Of a stretch of DNA of 64,000 nt, positions 18,540 through 25,698 are shown piece by piece; positions within the stretch are counted from its first letter, which is position 1; every line of letters begins with the position of its first letter. This DNA is from JAOUEA01 sp963825685. GTDB taxonomy: Bacteria; Actinomycetota; UBA4738; HRBIN12. Below the pieces are notes generated by a model. It saw only the letters and a list, made by a program, of their open reading frames with translations. It was not told the DNA's origin and ran no database searches. Both the position numbers and the translations under genes were made by a program. The stretch covers positions 1 through 64,000 of the forward strand of contig CAWGUD010000009.1 of the NCBI GenBank assembly GCA_963825685.1, read 5' to 3'.

Positions 18540-19055
18540 ATGGACAACCCGTACGGCTCGCTCGATCCGGAGCGCGGCACCGACGGCGCCGGGTTCGCCG
18601 ACCCCGCCGCCGGAGGAGCGCCGCCGCCCCCACCTCCGCTGTACCCGGAGGCCGGCACGCTGACGACGCTCGTGCGGGGCGCGCGCAGGCGGTGTCCGCG
18701 GTGCGGTGAGCGCGACACGTTCGCGTCGTGGTTCGTGATGCGGACCGCGTGCCCTCGGTGCGAGTGGCGGTTCGAGAAGGAACAGGGCGGCTACCTCGGC
18801 GCGATGGTGCTGAACTACGTCGTGGGCATCGGTCTGTGGATCGTGGTGCTCGTGGTCGGCCTCGTTCTGACGGTGCCCGACGTGCCCGTGCTCCCGCTCA
18901 CGATCGTCAGCGTGCTCGTGCTCGTGCTCGTGCCGCTCGCGTTCTACCCGCGTTCCAAGACGATCTGGGCGGCCGTGGAGTACCTGGTGCTGCGGACCGA
19001 CCCGGACTACCACGCTCCCCGCCATCGCGACCCGCGAGCGAGAGGTCTGGAGTGA
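18540..19055 (+). CDS. DUF983-like membrane protein with zinc ribbon
   Basis: 171 aa. After a proline-rich stretch (residues 28-34) come RRCPRCGERDTF and ACPRCEWRFEKEQGGY, two CxxC pairs of a zinc ribbon. Two hydrophobic helices (about 95-145) and a short basic tail follow. This is the layout of DUF983 proteins, whose role is unknown. The start is the first in-frame ATG giving this length. Confidence 0.72.
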   Translation: MDNPYGSLDPERGTDGAGFADPAAGGAPPPPPPLYPEAGTLTTLVRGARRRCPRCGERDTFASWFVMRTACPRCEWRFEKEQGGYLGAMVLNYVVGIGLWIVVLVVGLVLTVPDVPVLPLTIVSVLVLVLVPLAFYPRSKTIWAAVEYLVLRTDPDYHAPRHRDPRARGLE

Positions 19056-19077
19056 TCGGGCGCACCAGGAACCGAGC

Positions 19078-19713
19078 ATGACCGACGCCGTCATCGGGAC
19101 GATGACCGCCCTCGGTCTCTCGACGGCGACCGGGCTCAACGCCTATCTGCCGTTGCTGATCCTCGGCGGGCTCGCTCGTTGGACCGACCTCATCGCGCTC
19201 GAGGCTCCCTACGACACGCTCTCGGATCCAGCCGTGATGCTCGCGATCGCCGTGATCGCCGCGATCGACTTCATCGGCGACAAGGTGCCCGCGATCGACT
19301 CGGTGTTCCACGCGATCGGCGTGGTCGTGGCACCGGTCGCGGGTGCCCTGGTCGCGCTCGCCGCGACCGGCAACGACGCCGTCGATCCCGCGTTCGCGGT
19401 CGTGCTGGGCGTCGCCGCGGCGGGCGCGACCCACGGCGCCCGCTCGATCGTGCGCCCGGCCTCGACGGCCTTCACGGGCGGCGCCGGCAACCCGGTGCTC
19501 TCCCTCGGTGAGGACACGGTCTCGACCCTGCTGTCGTTCAGCGCGGTGATCGTGCCGGTGGTGGGGTTCCTGATGGTGCTGTTCCTGTTCGGGATGCTGA
19601 CCTGGGGCGTGCGACGAGCGTGGCGACGACGACGATGGCGGGACGATGCGACGAAGCCGCCGAACGCCGCCGTGATACCGCCCGAGCGACCCGACGATCA
19701 CCGCTCGACGTAG
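19078..19713 (+). CDS. DUF4126-like integral membrane protein
   Basis: 211 aa with about five hydrophobic helices. STATGLNAYLPLLILGGLAR, IDFIGDKVPAIDSVFHAIG and GARSIVRPASTAFTGGAGNP match the DUF4126 family; no biochemical role is known to me. The start is preceded by AGGAAC. The gene is convergent with the tad operon and ends within a few bases of the tadG-like gene. Confidence 0.75.
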   Translation: MTDAVIGTMTALGLSTATGLNAYLPLLILGGLARWTDLIALEAPYDTLSDPAVMLAIAVIAAIDFIGDKVPAIDSVFHAIGVVVAPVAGALVALAATGNDAVDPAFAVVLGVAAAGATHGARSIVRPASTAFTGGAGNPVLSLGEDTVSTLLSFSAVIVPVVGFLMVLFLFGMLTWGVRRAWRRRRWRDDATKPPNAAVIPPERPDDHRST

Positions 19714-20103
19714 CGCCGAGGAGGACTCACGGGGCACGTCGATGACCGCACGGGCGCGGGCACGCGCCGTGAGACCGTCGGCGGCCAGGAACATCGGACC
19801 GATCGCGACCTCGACCTCGACCTCCGCTGCGAGGGTGCCGGACGCACAGTCGCACGAGACGAGCGTGGCGCCGTTGTGCGCGGCGTACTCGTCGGCGAGC
19901 TCGACCGGCGTGCGGCCACCGGGCAACGCGAGCTCCTGGGCAGCGGCGAGGGCCGCGGCGTCAGCCGCGGCCCTCGCTCGTGCACGGGCCACCAACGCCT
20001 TCCCCACGTCGGCGACGCCGAGCGATGCGACCAGGGCGACCGTCGCGAGACCGGCCACCACGATCGAGACCGAGCCACGTTGGGTACGGCCCCGAGCGAT
20101 CAC
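19711..20103 (-). CDS. TadG-like pilus-assembly protein, 3' end uncertain
   Basis: About 125-130 aa. A short basic leader ends RTQRG, followed by a hydrophobic helix SVSIVVAGLATVALVASLG. Then come ARARAAADAAALAAAQ, a Cys pair (SCDCASG) and ARARAVIDVP, typical of the third minor-pilin gene in actinobacterial tad loci (Rv3654c position). Unlike the two pilin genes before it, it lacks Glu at position +5 after the Gly. The open frame has no stop until 18907, running antisense through the DUF4126 gene. Stops in the other two frames lie at 19698 and 19727-19729, so an indel near the end is likely and the end given is approximate. GTG 20103 overlaps the tadE stop. Confidence 0.7.
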
Positions 20104-20504
20104 GTGAACTCCTGGCGGTCGGTCGCCTCGGCCTGCATCGAGACGCCCTCAGGGAACAGCCAGGCCACGAACGGCACGCGGACCGCGGCGACGTAGGTGA
20201 GGGTGACGGTCACGGGCTCGCCTCGAGCGCCGGCACGCGTGATCGCGAGCGAGACTGCGCCCTCATCGAGTGCGGGAGCGGCCCGCAGCACCGACGCCCT
20301 CACGGCGTCGTCGCCCGGATCGACGGCGGCGGTGCGCGCCCCGGAGCGCACCGCCGACTCGACGAGCAGCCGATCCCGCACGAGCAGGCCGACCTGCACG
20401 AGGGCGAGGACGATCGCGAGCACGATCGGCAGCACCAGCGCGAACTCCACGGCGGCCGTGCCGCGCTCGCCTCGTGCCCGCGCGACCCTACGCGCCGTTG
20501 GCAT
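20100..20504 (-). CDS. tadE: TadE-family minor pilin
   Basis: 134 aa. The prepilin-like start is RGERG followed by TAAVEFALVLPIVLAIVLAL, with Glu at +5 relative to the presumed cleavage after Gly. The rest is an extracytoplasmic beta-rich domain. TadE proteins are pseudopilins needed for Flp pilus assembly. It overlaps the tadG-like gene by 4 nt and follows the pilin gene. Confidence 0.85.
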   Translation of the reverse strand: MPTARRVARARGERGTAAVEFALVLPIVLAIVLALVQVGLLVRDRLLVESAVRSGARTAAVDPGDDAVRASVLRAAPALDEGAVSLAITRAGARGEPVTVTLTYVAAVRVPFVAWLFPEGVSMQAEATDRQEFT

Positions 20505-20706
20505 CTCCGATCACCTGGTCGATGACCTGATCGAAGAACGCCGGCAGCCGTCCCGATGACCGCGCCCACGCGATCAGGACGACGGCGACGGCGGCCGCCG
20601 CCAGGATCACCAGCGCGTACTCCGCCGTCGTCTGTCCTTCCTCGCGGCGGAACCGGTGACGCATGAACCAGGCAGCGTCGAACCACAGGGTGTTCAGCAC
20701 CTGCAT
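20488..20706 (-). CDS. Flp-type major pilin (DUF4244-like)
   Basis: 72 aa. REEG precedes QTTAEYALVILAAAAVAVVL, giving Gly cleavage and Glu +5, the class IVb Flp prepilin signature. The mature pilin would be about 48 aa. This is the main structural subunit of the tad pilus and corresponds to Rv3656c. AAGGAGGTGCACG before the ATG is the strongest ribosome-binding site in the operon, as expected for the most abundant product. No prepilin peptidase gene is in the window. Confidence 0.85.
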   Translation of the reverse strand: MQVLNTLWFDAAWFMRHRFRREEGQTTAEYALVILAAAAVAVVLIAWARSSGRLPAFFDQVIDQVIGDANGA

Positions 20707-20722
20707 CGTGCACCTCCTTGCA

Positions 20723-21364
20723 CTATCCGATGGACCGCACGGTGGTGAGCAGCACGGGCACCACCGTGAGGAGGAGGAACGCGGGGAGGACGAGGAACAC
20801 CAACGGGAAGAGCATCTTCACCGGTGCGGTACGGGCTCGCTCCGTGGTGGCCGCCCGCCGTGCCTGTCGCACCGACGCCGCGAGCTCCGAGGTCGCCTGA
20901 GCCAACGACGCACCGAGCGACTCGGTGCGGGTGAGGGCGGCGACCGCGCGCCGCAGGTCCGGGAGATCGAGACGCTCGGCGAGTCCTTCCAGCTCGTCGC
21001 GCCACCGAGCGCCGAGGTCGACCGCACGAACGGTCGCACGCACCTCGTCGGCGAGCGGCCCGACCAGTCCGTCGGTCGCGCGCCGGAGTGCCAGTGGCGC
21101 GGCGAGTCCTGCCGACGACCCTGCCGCGAGCAGGTCGAGGAGCTGGGGGATCTCCGCGTCGACGGCTGCTCGTCGTCGCGTGCCGGCCCGGGAGCCGAAG
21201 AACCGACCTCGCCGACGGCGGACCGGCGCAGGCTCGTGCCCGTCTGTCGTCGACGGTCGCCATCCGAGCCTCAGGGACCGACGCCCGCGGACCGCCTGGT
21301 TCACGCCGACGGCCGAACACACGACCGCCGTCACGAGCAGGCCCGAGGCGAGCGCAGCGTTCAT
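20723..21364 (-). CDS. tadC: type II secretion F-family inner-membrane protein, TadC position
   Basis: 213 aa. A hydrophobic N-terminus and a C-terminal pair of helices (MLFPLVFLVLPAFLLLTVVP) flank a T2SSF domain (AEIPQLLDLLAAGSSAGLAA, LGASLAQATSELAASVRQAR). It forms the inner-membrane platform with TadB. The ATG at 21364 overlaps the tadB stop; the longer open frame to 21490 lies inside tadB and is not needed. Confidence 0.85.
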   Translation of the reverse strand: MNAALASGLLVTAVVCSAVGVNQAVRGRRSLRLGWRPSTTDGHEPAPVRRRRGRFFGSRAGTRRRAAVDAEIPQLLDLLAAGSSAGLAAPLALRRATDGLVGPLADEVRATVRAVDLGARWRDELEGLAERLDLPDLRRAVAALTRTESLGASLAQATSELAASVRQARRAATTERARTAPVKMLFPLVFLVLPAFLLLTVVPVLLTTVRSIG

Positions 21365-22177
21365 CGGACCTCCAACAGATGCCGGATCCAGAGGAACGCC
21401 AGTCCCTCGAGCACGAGACCGAGCGTGATCGCGGCGATGCCGGCAGGTGAGCGGAGCGCGCTTTCGATCTCCGTGCGGGACGTGAGCCACAGGAACGCGA
21501 AGAACCCGAAGGGGAGGACCCCCAGGATCGTGCCTGAGAGGCGGGCCTGTGCGGTGAGCGCCCGGACCTCTCGCACCGCGGCGCGACGCTCGCTGAGCGT
21601 TCCTTTCACCTCGTCGAGGACGGTGGGGAGGTCACCGCCGCTGCGTCGATGGAGGGTGAGCACACCGGCGAGGAGACGGGCGTCGTCGGTGTCGATGTCG
21701 CGGGTCCAGGCGGCGACCGCCTCGTCGAGCGGCACGCCGAGGTCGAGTGATCGATCGAGCCGACGCAGCGAGCCCTCGCAACGGCGGGCGCGCCTCGGAG
21801 GAGGCGAACGAGAGCGCCTGTGGCACGGAACGGCCCGCCCGGATCGCGGCGGTGATCGACGCCACCGCGTCGACCAGTTGTTCGTCGCGCTCGGCATCGG
21901 CGGCCCGGAGGCGTCGCCGTTCACGGAGACGCCACAGGACGAGGCCCGCAACCCCTCCGCAGATCGCCGACGCGAGCCCTGCGACGATGAAGCCGACCGC
22001 AACGCCGGCGGCCGACCAGCTGGCCCACGTCGCCCAGCCTGATCCGATGCCCACCCCCCCGCCCGGTGCGATCCATGCGGGCTCGTCGAGCCCGAGACGA
22101 CCGCGGCGGGTCGATCGCGAGCCGCGCTCGGCGAGCCAGGCCGCAAGCCCCAGGAGCGTGAGGGCCAGCGCGCTCAC
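21361..22177 (-). CDS. tadB: type II secretion F-family inner-membrane protein, TadB position, with a frame break
   Basis: About 272 aa after repair. The N-terminal part (SAAGVAVGFIVAGLASAICG, AAIRAGRSVPQALSFASSEA) and the C-terminal part (SLDLGVPLDEAVAAWTRDID, LSGTILGVLPFGFFAFLWL) lie in different frames. The switch falls near 21777-21783, in a GGG run that appears to hold one extra base (PLRG to SLRRLDRS). It encodes the partner of TadC in the pilus platform. It overlaps cpaF upstream and tadC downstream by 4 nt each. Confidence 0.83.
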
Positions 22178-23481
22178 CGGTCGTCCTCAGGCGCGAACAT
22201 CCAGTCTTCGACGCTCTCGCCGCGGTCCGCCAGCGTCGTGGCGAGCGACGGCACGGTGCCGGTCGCCTCGAAGTGCCCGTCGGCCACGTCACGGGCCCGA
22301 TACCGGAAGACCGGGGTCACGACCGGCTCACCGCGGCGCGTGCCCTCGACGACGGCGATCTCCCACACCACCCGCCTGCCTCCTCGGAGGCGGGCGAGAT
22401 GCACCACCACGTCGATCGCCGCGGCCACCTGGTTGCGCACATGGGCCGCGGGGAGGTCGACGTCGGACATCATCGCCATCGTCTCGAGGCGCCACAGCAG
22501 GTGTCGGCAGGAGTTCGCATGCGCGGTGGAGAGCGACCCCTCGTGGCCGGTGTTCATCGCCTGCAGCATGTCGAGCGCCTCGCCGCCCCGGACCTCGCCG
22601 ACGATGATGCGGTCCGGTCGCATCCGCAGGGCATTGCGCACGAGATCGCGGACCGTGACCTGCCCCTTCCCCTCCACGTTGGCCGGTCGAGCCTCGAGGG
22701 CGACGACGTGCGGCTTCGCGAGTCGGAGCTCCGCGGCGTCCTCGATCGTGATCAGGCGCTCGCCGTCGGGGATGTAACCGCTCAGCACGCCGAGCAGGGT
22801 GGTCTTGCCGCTGCCGGCCCCGCCGCTCACGATCACGTTCGCCCGGCCACGCACGCACGCCGCGAGGAACGCCAGCATGCGCGGGCCCATCGTGCCGCCG
22901 CCGACCAGGTCGGTCGCCGTGAGTGGCACGCGGGAGAACGTGCGGATCGTGACTGCAGGACCGCGGAGCGAGAGGGGCGGCACGATCGCGTGAACCCTCG
23001 AACCATCCGGAAGTCGCGCATCCGCCCAAGGCGATGATTCGTCGACCCGTAGGCCCAAGGGTCCCACGATGCGTTCGATCAGGTGCAAGACGGCCTCCTC
23101 CCCCTCGAATAGACCGTCCGGCGCCCTCTCGATGCGCCCCCCTCGCTCCACGTACACGTCGTCGGGCCCGTTGACCATGACCTCGGTCACCTCGGGGTCC
23201 TGTAGCAGGAACTCGATGGGACCGAACCCGACGACCTCGTCTGACACCTCGTTGACCATGCGGGTGAGCTCACGCTGGGGCAGGATCGCCCCGCTCGCCC
23301 GAAGCAGCTCGAGTGCCTCGTCACGGACGTGCACCCGGCGTTCGGTGCGTGGCGCCGTGACCAAGCCGCGCGCGTCGACCCGTCGGCGGAGATCCTCGCG
23401 CAGCTGCCGGCGCATCGTCGCCAGGGGATCCGCGCTCACGAGCGAACTCCCGCCTCGACCCTCACGCTGCTCCCTTCGCAT
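22174..23481 (-). CDS. tadA: Tad/Flp pilus secretion ATPase
   Basis: 435 aa CpaF/TadA-type hexameric ATPase powering pilus extension. It has Walker A GGAGSGKTTLLG, the Asp box ITIEDAAEL, Walker B IIVGEVRGGEALDMLQAM and the His box TGHEGSLSTAHAN. The N-terminal docking domain includes VGFGPIEFLLQDPEVTEVM. ATG 23481 is preferred over GTG 23490. It equals Rv3659c in the mycobacterial order. Confidence 0.92.
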   Translation of the reverse strand: MRREQREGRGGSSLVSADPLATMRRQLREDLRRRVDARGLVTAPRTERRVHVRDEALELLRASGAILPQRELTRMVNEVSDEVVGFGPIEFLLQDPEVTEVMVNGPDDVYVERGGRIERAPDGLFEGEEAVLHLIERIVGPLGLRVDESSPWADARLPDGSRVHAIVPPLSLRGPAVTIRTFSRVPLTATDLVGGGTMGPRMLAFLAACVRGRANVIVSGGAGSGKTTLLGVLSGYIPDGERLITIEDAAELRLAKPHVVALEARPANVEGKGQVTVRDLVRNALRMRPDRIIVGEVRGGEALDMLQAMNTGHEGSLSTAHANSCRHLLWRLETMAMMSDVDLPAAHVRNQVAAAIDVVVHLARLRGGRRVVWEIAVVEGTRRGEPVVTPVFRYRARDVADGHFEATGTVPSLATTLADRGESVEDWMFAPEDDR

Positions 23482-23710
23482 GCCGAACACACCGCCGAGC
23501 CATGAGGGAGAGGAGCGTCCGGCTGGGAAGGGACCCGCACGCCGGAGGAGATCTGGGAGACCCTAACGCGCCCCAGCGCTGGAGGTGAATCCCCAACTTG
23601 GCGGATTCGCGATCCCTGCCGGGGGACGGAACGGCGCAGGCCCAGGGGATGTGGACCACGCGAAGGATCGCTTCGTTGCCGGTGAGCCTCAGGGAGGGCC
23701 GATCGAACCT
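23482..23710 (-). other. 229-bp gap between cpaE and tadA with a probable second promoter
   Basis: An open frame overlapping the cpaE stop (23714-23436) has near-random third positions and is not credible. TAGGGT at 23565-23560 with TTCACC 18 nt further upstream is a plausible promoter giving a leader of about 70 nt. The 10-bp palindrome CCAGCGCTGG lies at 23572-23581. tadA may therefore be transcribed separately from cpaE. Confidence 0.35.
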
Positions 23711-24793
23711 TCATCCTGCCTCCCTGGTCTCGAGGAGACGCTCGGCGAGGGTCGAGAACGCACGTCCTACCCGACCCTTCGCAGGCACGAGGCGACCGCG
23801 GTCCTGAGCTCGCGGCACCGCCCGGTCGGCGGGCACCACGGCCAACGGCGCGGATCCGAACACCCGCTCGACATCCCCGGGCGTGATCTCGCTGCGCCCT
23901 GCGCGATTCACGATGAAACCGATCCGAGCCCCGATCCCGAGCGGAGTGAGGACCTCCAGCGCGCGGGTCGCCGCTCTGAACGACAACACGTCGAGCGAGA
24001 GCACCTCGAGCACGTGGTCGGCAGCTTCGAACGACGCCAGGGAGAGGTCACCGATCTCCCGAGGCAGCGAGATCACGACGACGTCGCTCGAGCCACCGGC
24101 GACCCGCACGATCGCTGCGAGGTCGGCCCGGGTCACCAGCGATGCCCGCTCGGCGACCGGCGGTGCCAGCACCCGGAATCCCGTCGGATGCGTCCAGAGG
24201 GCATCGTCGAGGTGCGCCGTGGTCAGCTCGTGCGCGATGGGGATCAGGTCGGCGATCGTGTGCATGTCGTCGACGGGCATGCCCGTCGCCGCGGCGACAT
24301 CGCCGTAGGTCGGGTCGGCATCGAGGAGCACGCAGTCGACCTCACGCTTGGCGAGCGCTTGTGCCAGATGGGTGGCGACGAACGTCGTCCCGACCCCGCC
24401 CCTGGCGCCGTGCACCGCCACGATCGTGGCTCGCTTCTCGTCGGCGTGCATCGCCGGAACCGTGGCGGCGGCGGCGCCCGCGAGCTCGTCGCGCTCACCG
24501 GGCCAGAGGTAGAACCCGCTCGCTCCGGCTCGGATCGCGGCTCGGAGCGATGCGACCGACTCCCGCGTGTCGAGCGCGAGCACCGTCGGTCCGCGCGCGG
24601 CCGTCGGGCGCACGAGCGTGGGCTGCGCGACGATCGCGTCGGGCTCGAGCTGACGGACCGCCTCGATCAGCTGCCGGTCGTCGGCGGCGGTGCCCACGAC
24701 GCGGGCGCTGCCCGTGCGGTCGAGGAAGTGCATCACCTCTTCGGCGACGTCGTCTGCCTCGAGGGCGAGCACCACCCGTGCGACCTGCTGCAT
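23711..24793 (-). CDS. CpaE/TadZ-like (Ssd-type) pilus localisation ATPase
   Basis: 360 aa. A degenerate receiver-like domain (residues 1-125) precedes a MinD/ParA-type P-loop domain with deviant Walker A GARGGVGTTFVATHLA and LLDADPTYGDVAAATGM. CpaE/TadZ proteins place the tad machinery at its cellular site. The mycobacterial homolog Rv3660c (Ssd) has been linked to septum control. It is the first gene of the locus. The Asp expected for phosphorylation in the receiver fold is not obvious. Confidence 0.85.
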   Translation of the reverse strand: MQQVARVVLALEADDVAEEVMHFLDRTGSARVVGTAADDRQLIEAVRQLEPDAIVAQPTLVRPTAARGPTVLALDTRESVASLRAAIRAGASGFYLWPGERDELAGAAAATVPAMHADEKRATIVAVHGARGGVGTTFVATHLAQALAKREVDCVLLDADPTYGDVAAATGMPVDDMHTIADLIPIAHELTTAHLDDALWTHPTGFRVLAPPVAERASLVTRADLAAIVRVAGGSSDVVVISLPREIGDLSLASFEAADHVLEVLSLDVLSFRAATRALEVLTPLGIGARIGFIVNRAGRSEITPGDVERVFGSAPLAVVPADRAVPRAQDRGRLVPAKGRVGRAFSTLAERLLETREAG

Positions 24794-24898
24794 GAGACGA
24801 ATCCCCCTCTTCGGATCCGGGCGCCGCGGCGCGACATGTGCGGACGAACGAGGGGGTCGGCGATCGGCTCGCGCCGATGCTCACCGAAGGAGATGCGA

Positions 24899-24928
24899 AC
24901 GCTACCGCCCGGGACGGGGACCGGTCCA
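24899..24928 (-). promoter_or_regulatory. promoter of the tad operon (cpaE)
   Basis: The -35 candidate TGGACC (24928-24923) and -10 TAGCGT (24904-24899) have an 18-nt spacer. The leader to ATG 24793 would be about 98 nt. No riboswitch consensus was recognised in it. Confidence 0.4.
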
Positions 24929-24992
24929 TCCCCGAAGCGGCGGATCCTCCGGGTCGGGTGGGGGATGCCACACGCCGTGCCCTGAGGACCGG

Positions 24993-25010
24993 CCGTGACG
25001 GGCGTCACGG
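24993..25010. promoter_or_regulatory. CRP/GlxR-like palindrome upstream of the cyclase gene pair
   Basis: CCGTGACGGGCGTCACGG is a perfect inverted repeat with a 4-nt centre. It fits CGTGA-N6-TCACG, close to the CRP/GlxR consensus TGTGA-N6-TCACA. It lies 123 nt before GTG 25133, whose operon includes an adenylate cyclase, and about 89 nt upstream of the tad -10. Either or both transcripts could be under cAMP-receptor control. Confidence 0.5.
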
Positions 25011-25132
25011 CTGCATCGGTGACGGGCTGGGCGTGGATGCACGTGGCCGCCTGCGCTTGCCAGGCAGGGGTGAGGGCGGTCAGAGTGGCCTTGCCCCCGC
25101 ATGTGTGTGCCCGCCCGAGCGAGGAGGTCACG

Positions 25133-25698
25133 GTGCCTGGCCGTACGAAGGAGTTCATGGATTCGTGTTCCTGCACCAGGACGACCCGAGGCCGCCTTCG
25201 GAGGTGATCGACGATCTCCGTCAACACCTCGATCCCGATGATGGCCCGGTGTTCTTCGCCTCGACGTTCGAAGGGGACTTCGCCGGCTTCGCCCATTTCG
25301 CGGCCGACGACCTCGAGGGACTCGTGGACTTCACCGGGTCCACGCTCTTCGACGCGGGGATCCGTTCCGACTACGCCACGGAAGGGTCGGTCCATCGAGG
25401 CGCAGGCGGGCCGAAGGGCCCGAAACGCAAGAGCCCGCGCTACTGCGCGATCTGCCGGGTGCGCACGAACGACAGACCGAAGAGCGTCCTCGCGGCGATC
25501 GTCGAGGAGTTCGGCGACGAGGAGCCGTTCGTGGGTGGCTCGCGGGTGATCGCCCGCTTCCCACTGCTGGTCGAGCTGGGCTCCGACGACGAGCCCGGAC
25601 TCGCCGAGGCGATCGAGCGACTCGGCAACGTCCCGGGAGTCCAGGCCGTGAAGGTCGGAACGACCGATACAGAGAAGGCAGACGCCACGGCGAAGTGA
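25133..25698 (+). CDS. uncharacterised protein preceding the cyclase, with a probable frame break
   Basis: About 188 aa after repair. A strong ribosome-binding site precedes GTG 25133 (PGRTKEFM). One base appears to be missing at about 25160, after which the sequence reads FVFLHQDDPRPPSEVIDDL. The body has a Cys pair (RYCAICRVR) and an acidic C-terminal half (VELGSDDEPGLAEAIERLG, then VPGVQAVKVG) that faintly recalls small ligand-binding ferredoxin-like domains. I do not recognise the family. Its stop overlaps the cyclase GTG, so the two proteins are probably made together. Confidence 0.6.

Larger units (their letters stand above)
24794..25132. other. 339-bp divergent intergenic region
   Basis: No gene is supported: all frames show poor third-position bias. 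It holds a minus-strand promoter for cpaE and an 18-bp perfect palindrome, listed separately. A ribosome-binding site GAGGAGGTCAC lies just before GTG 25133. Confidence 0.6.

Noticed and set aside
23436..23714. A 92-codon frame overlapping the cpaE stop by ATGA
   Set aside because: The overlap is suggestive, but third positions are nearly random and it runs into tadA. I treat the gap as non-coding.
24838..25132. An upstream extension of the 25133 gene in one long open frame
   Set aside because: The added residues lack coding bias and include the palindrome. A strong ribosome-binding site and GTG at 25133 in another frame fit better with a one-base error at 25160.
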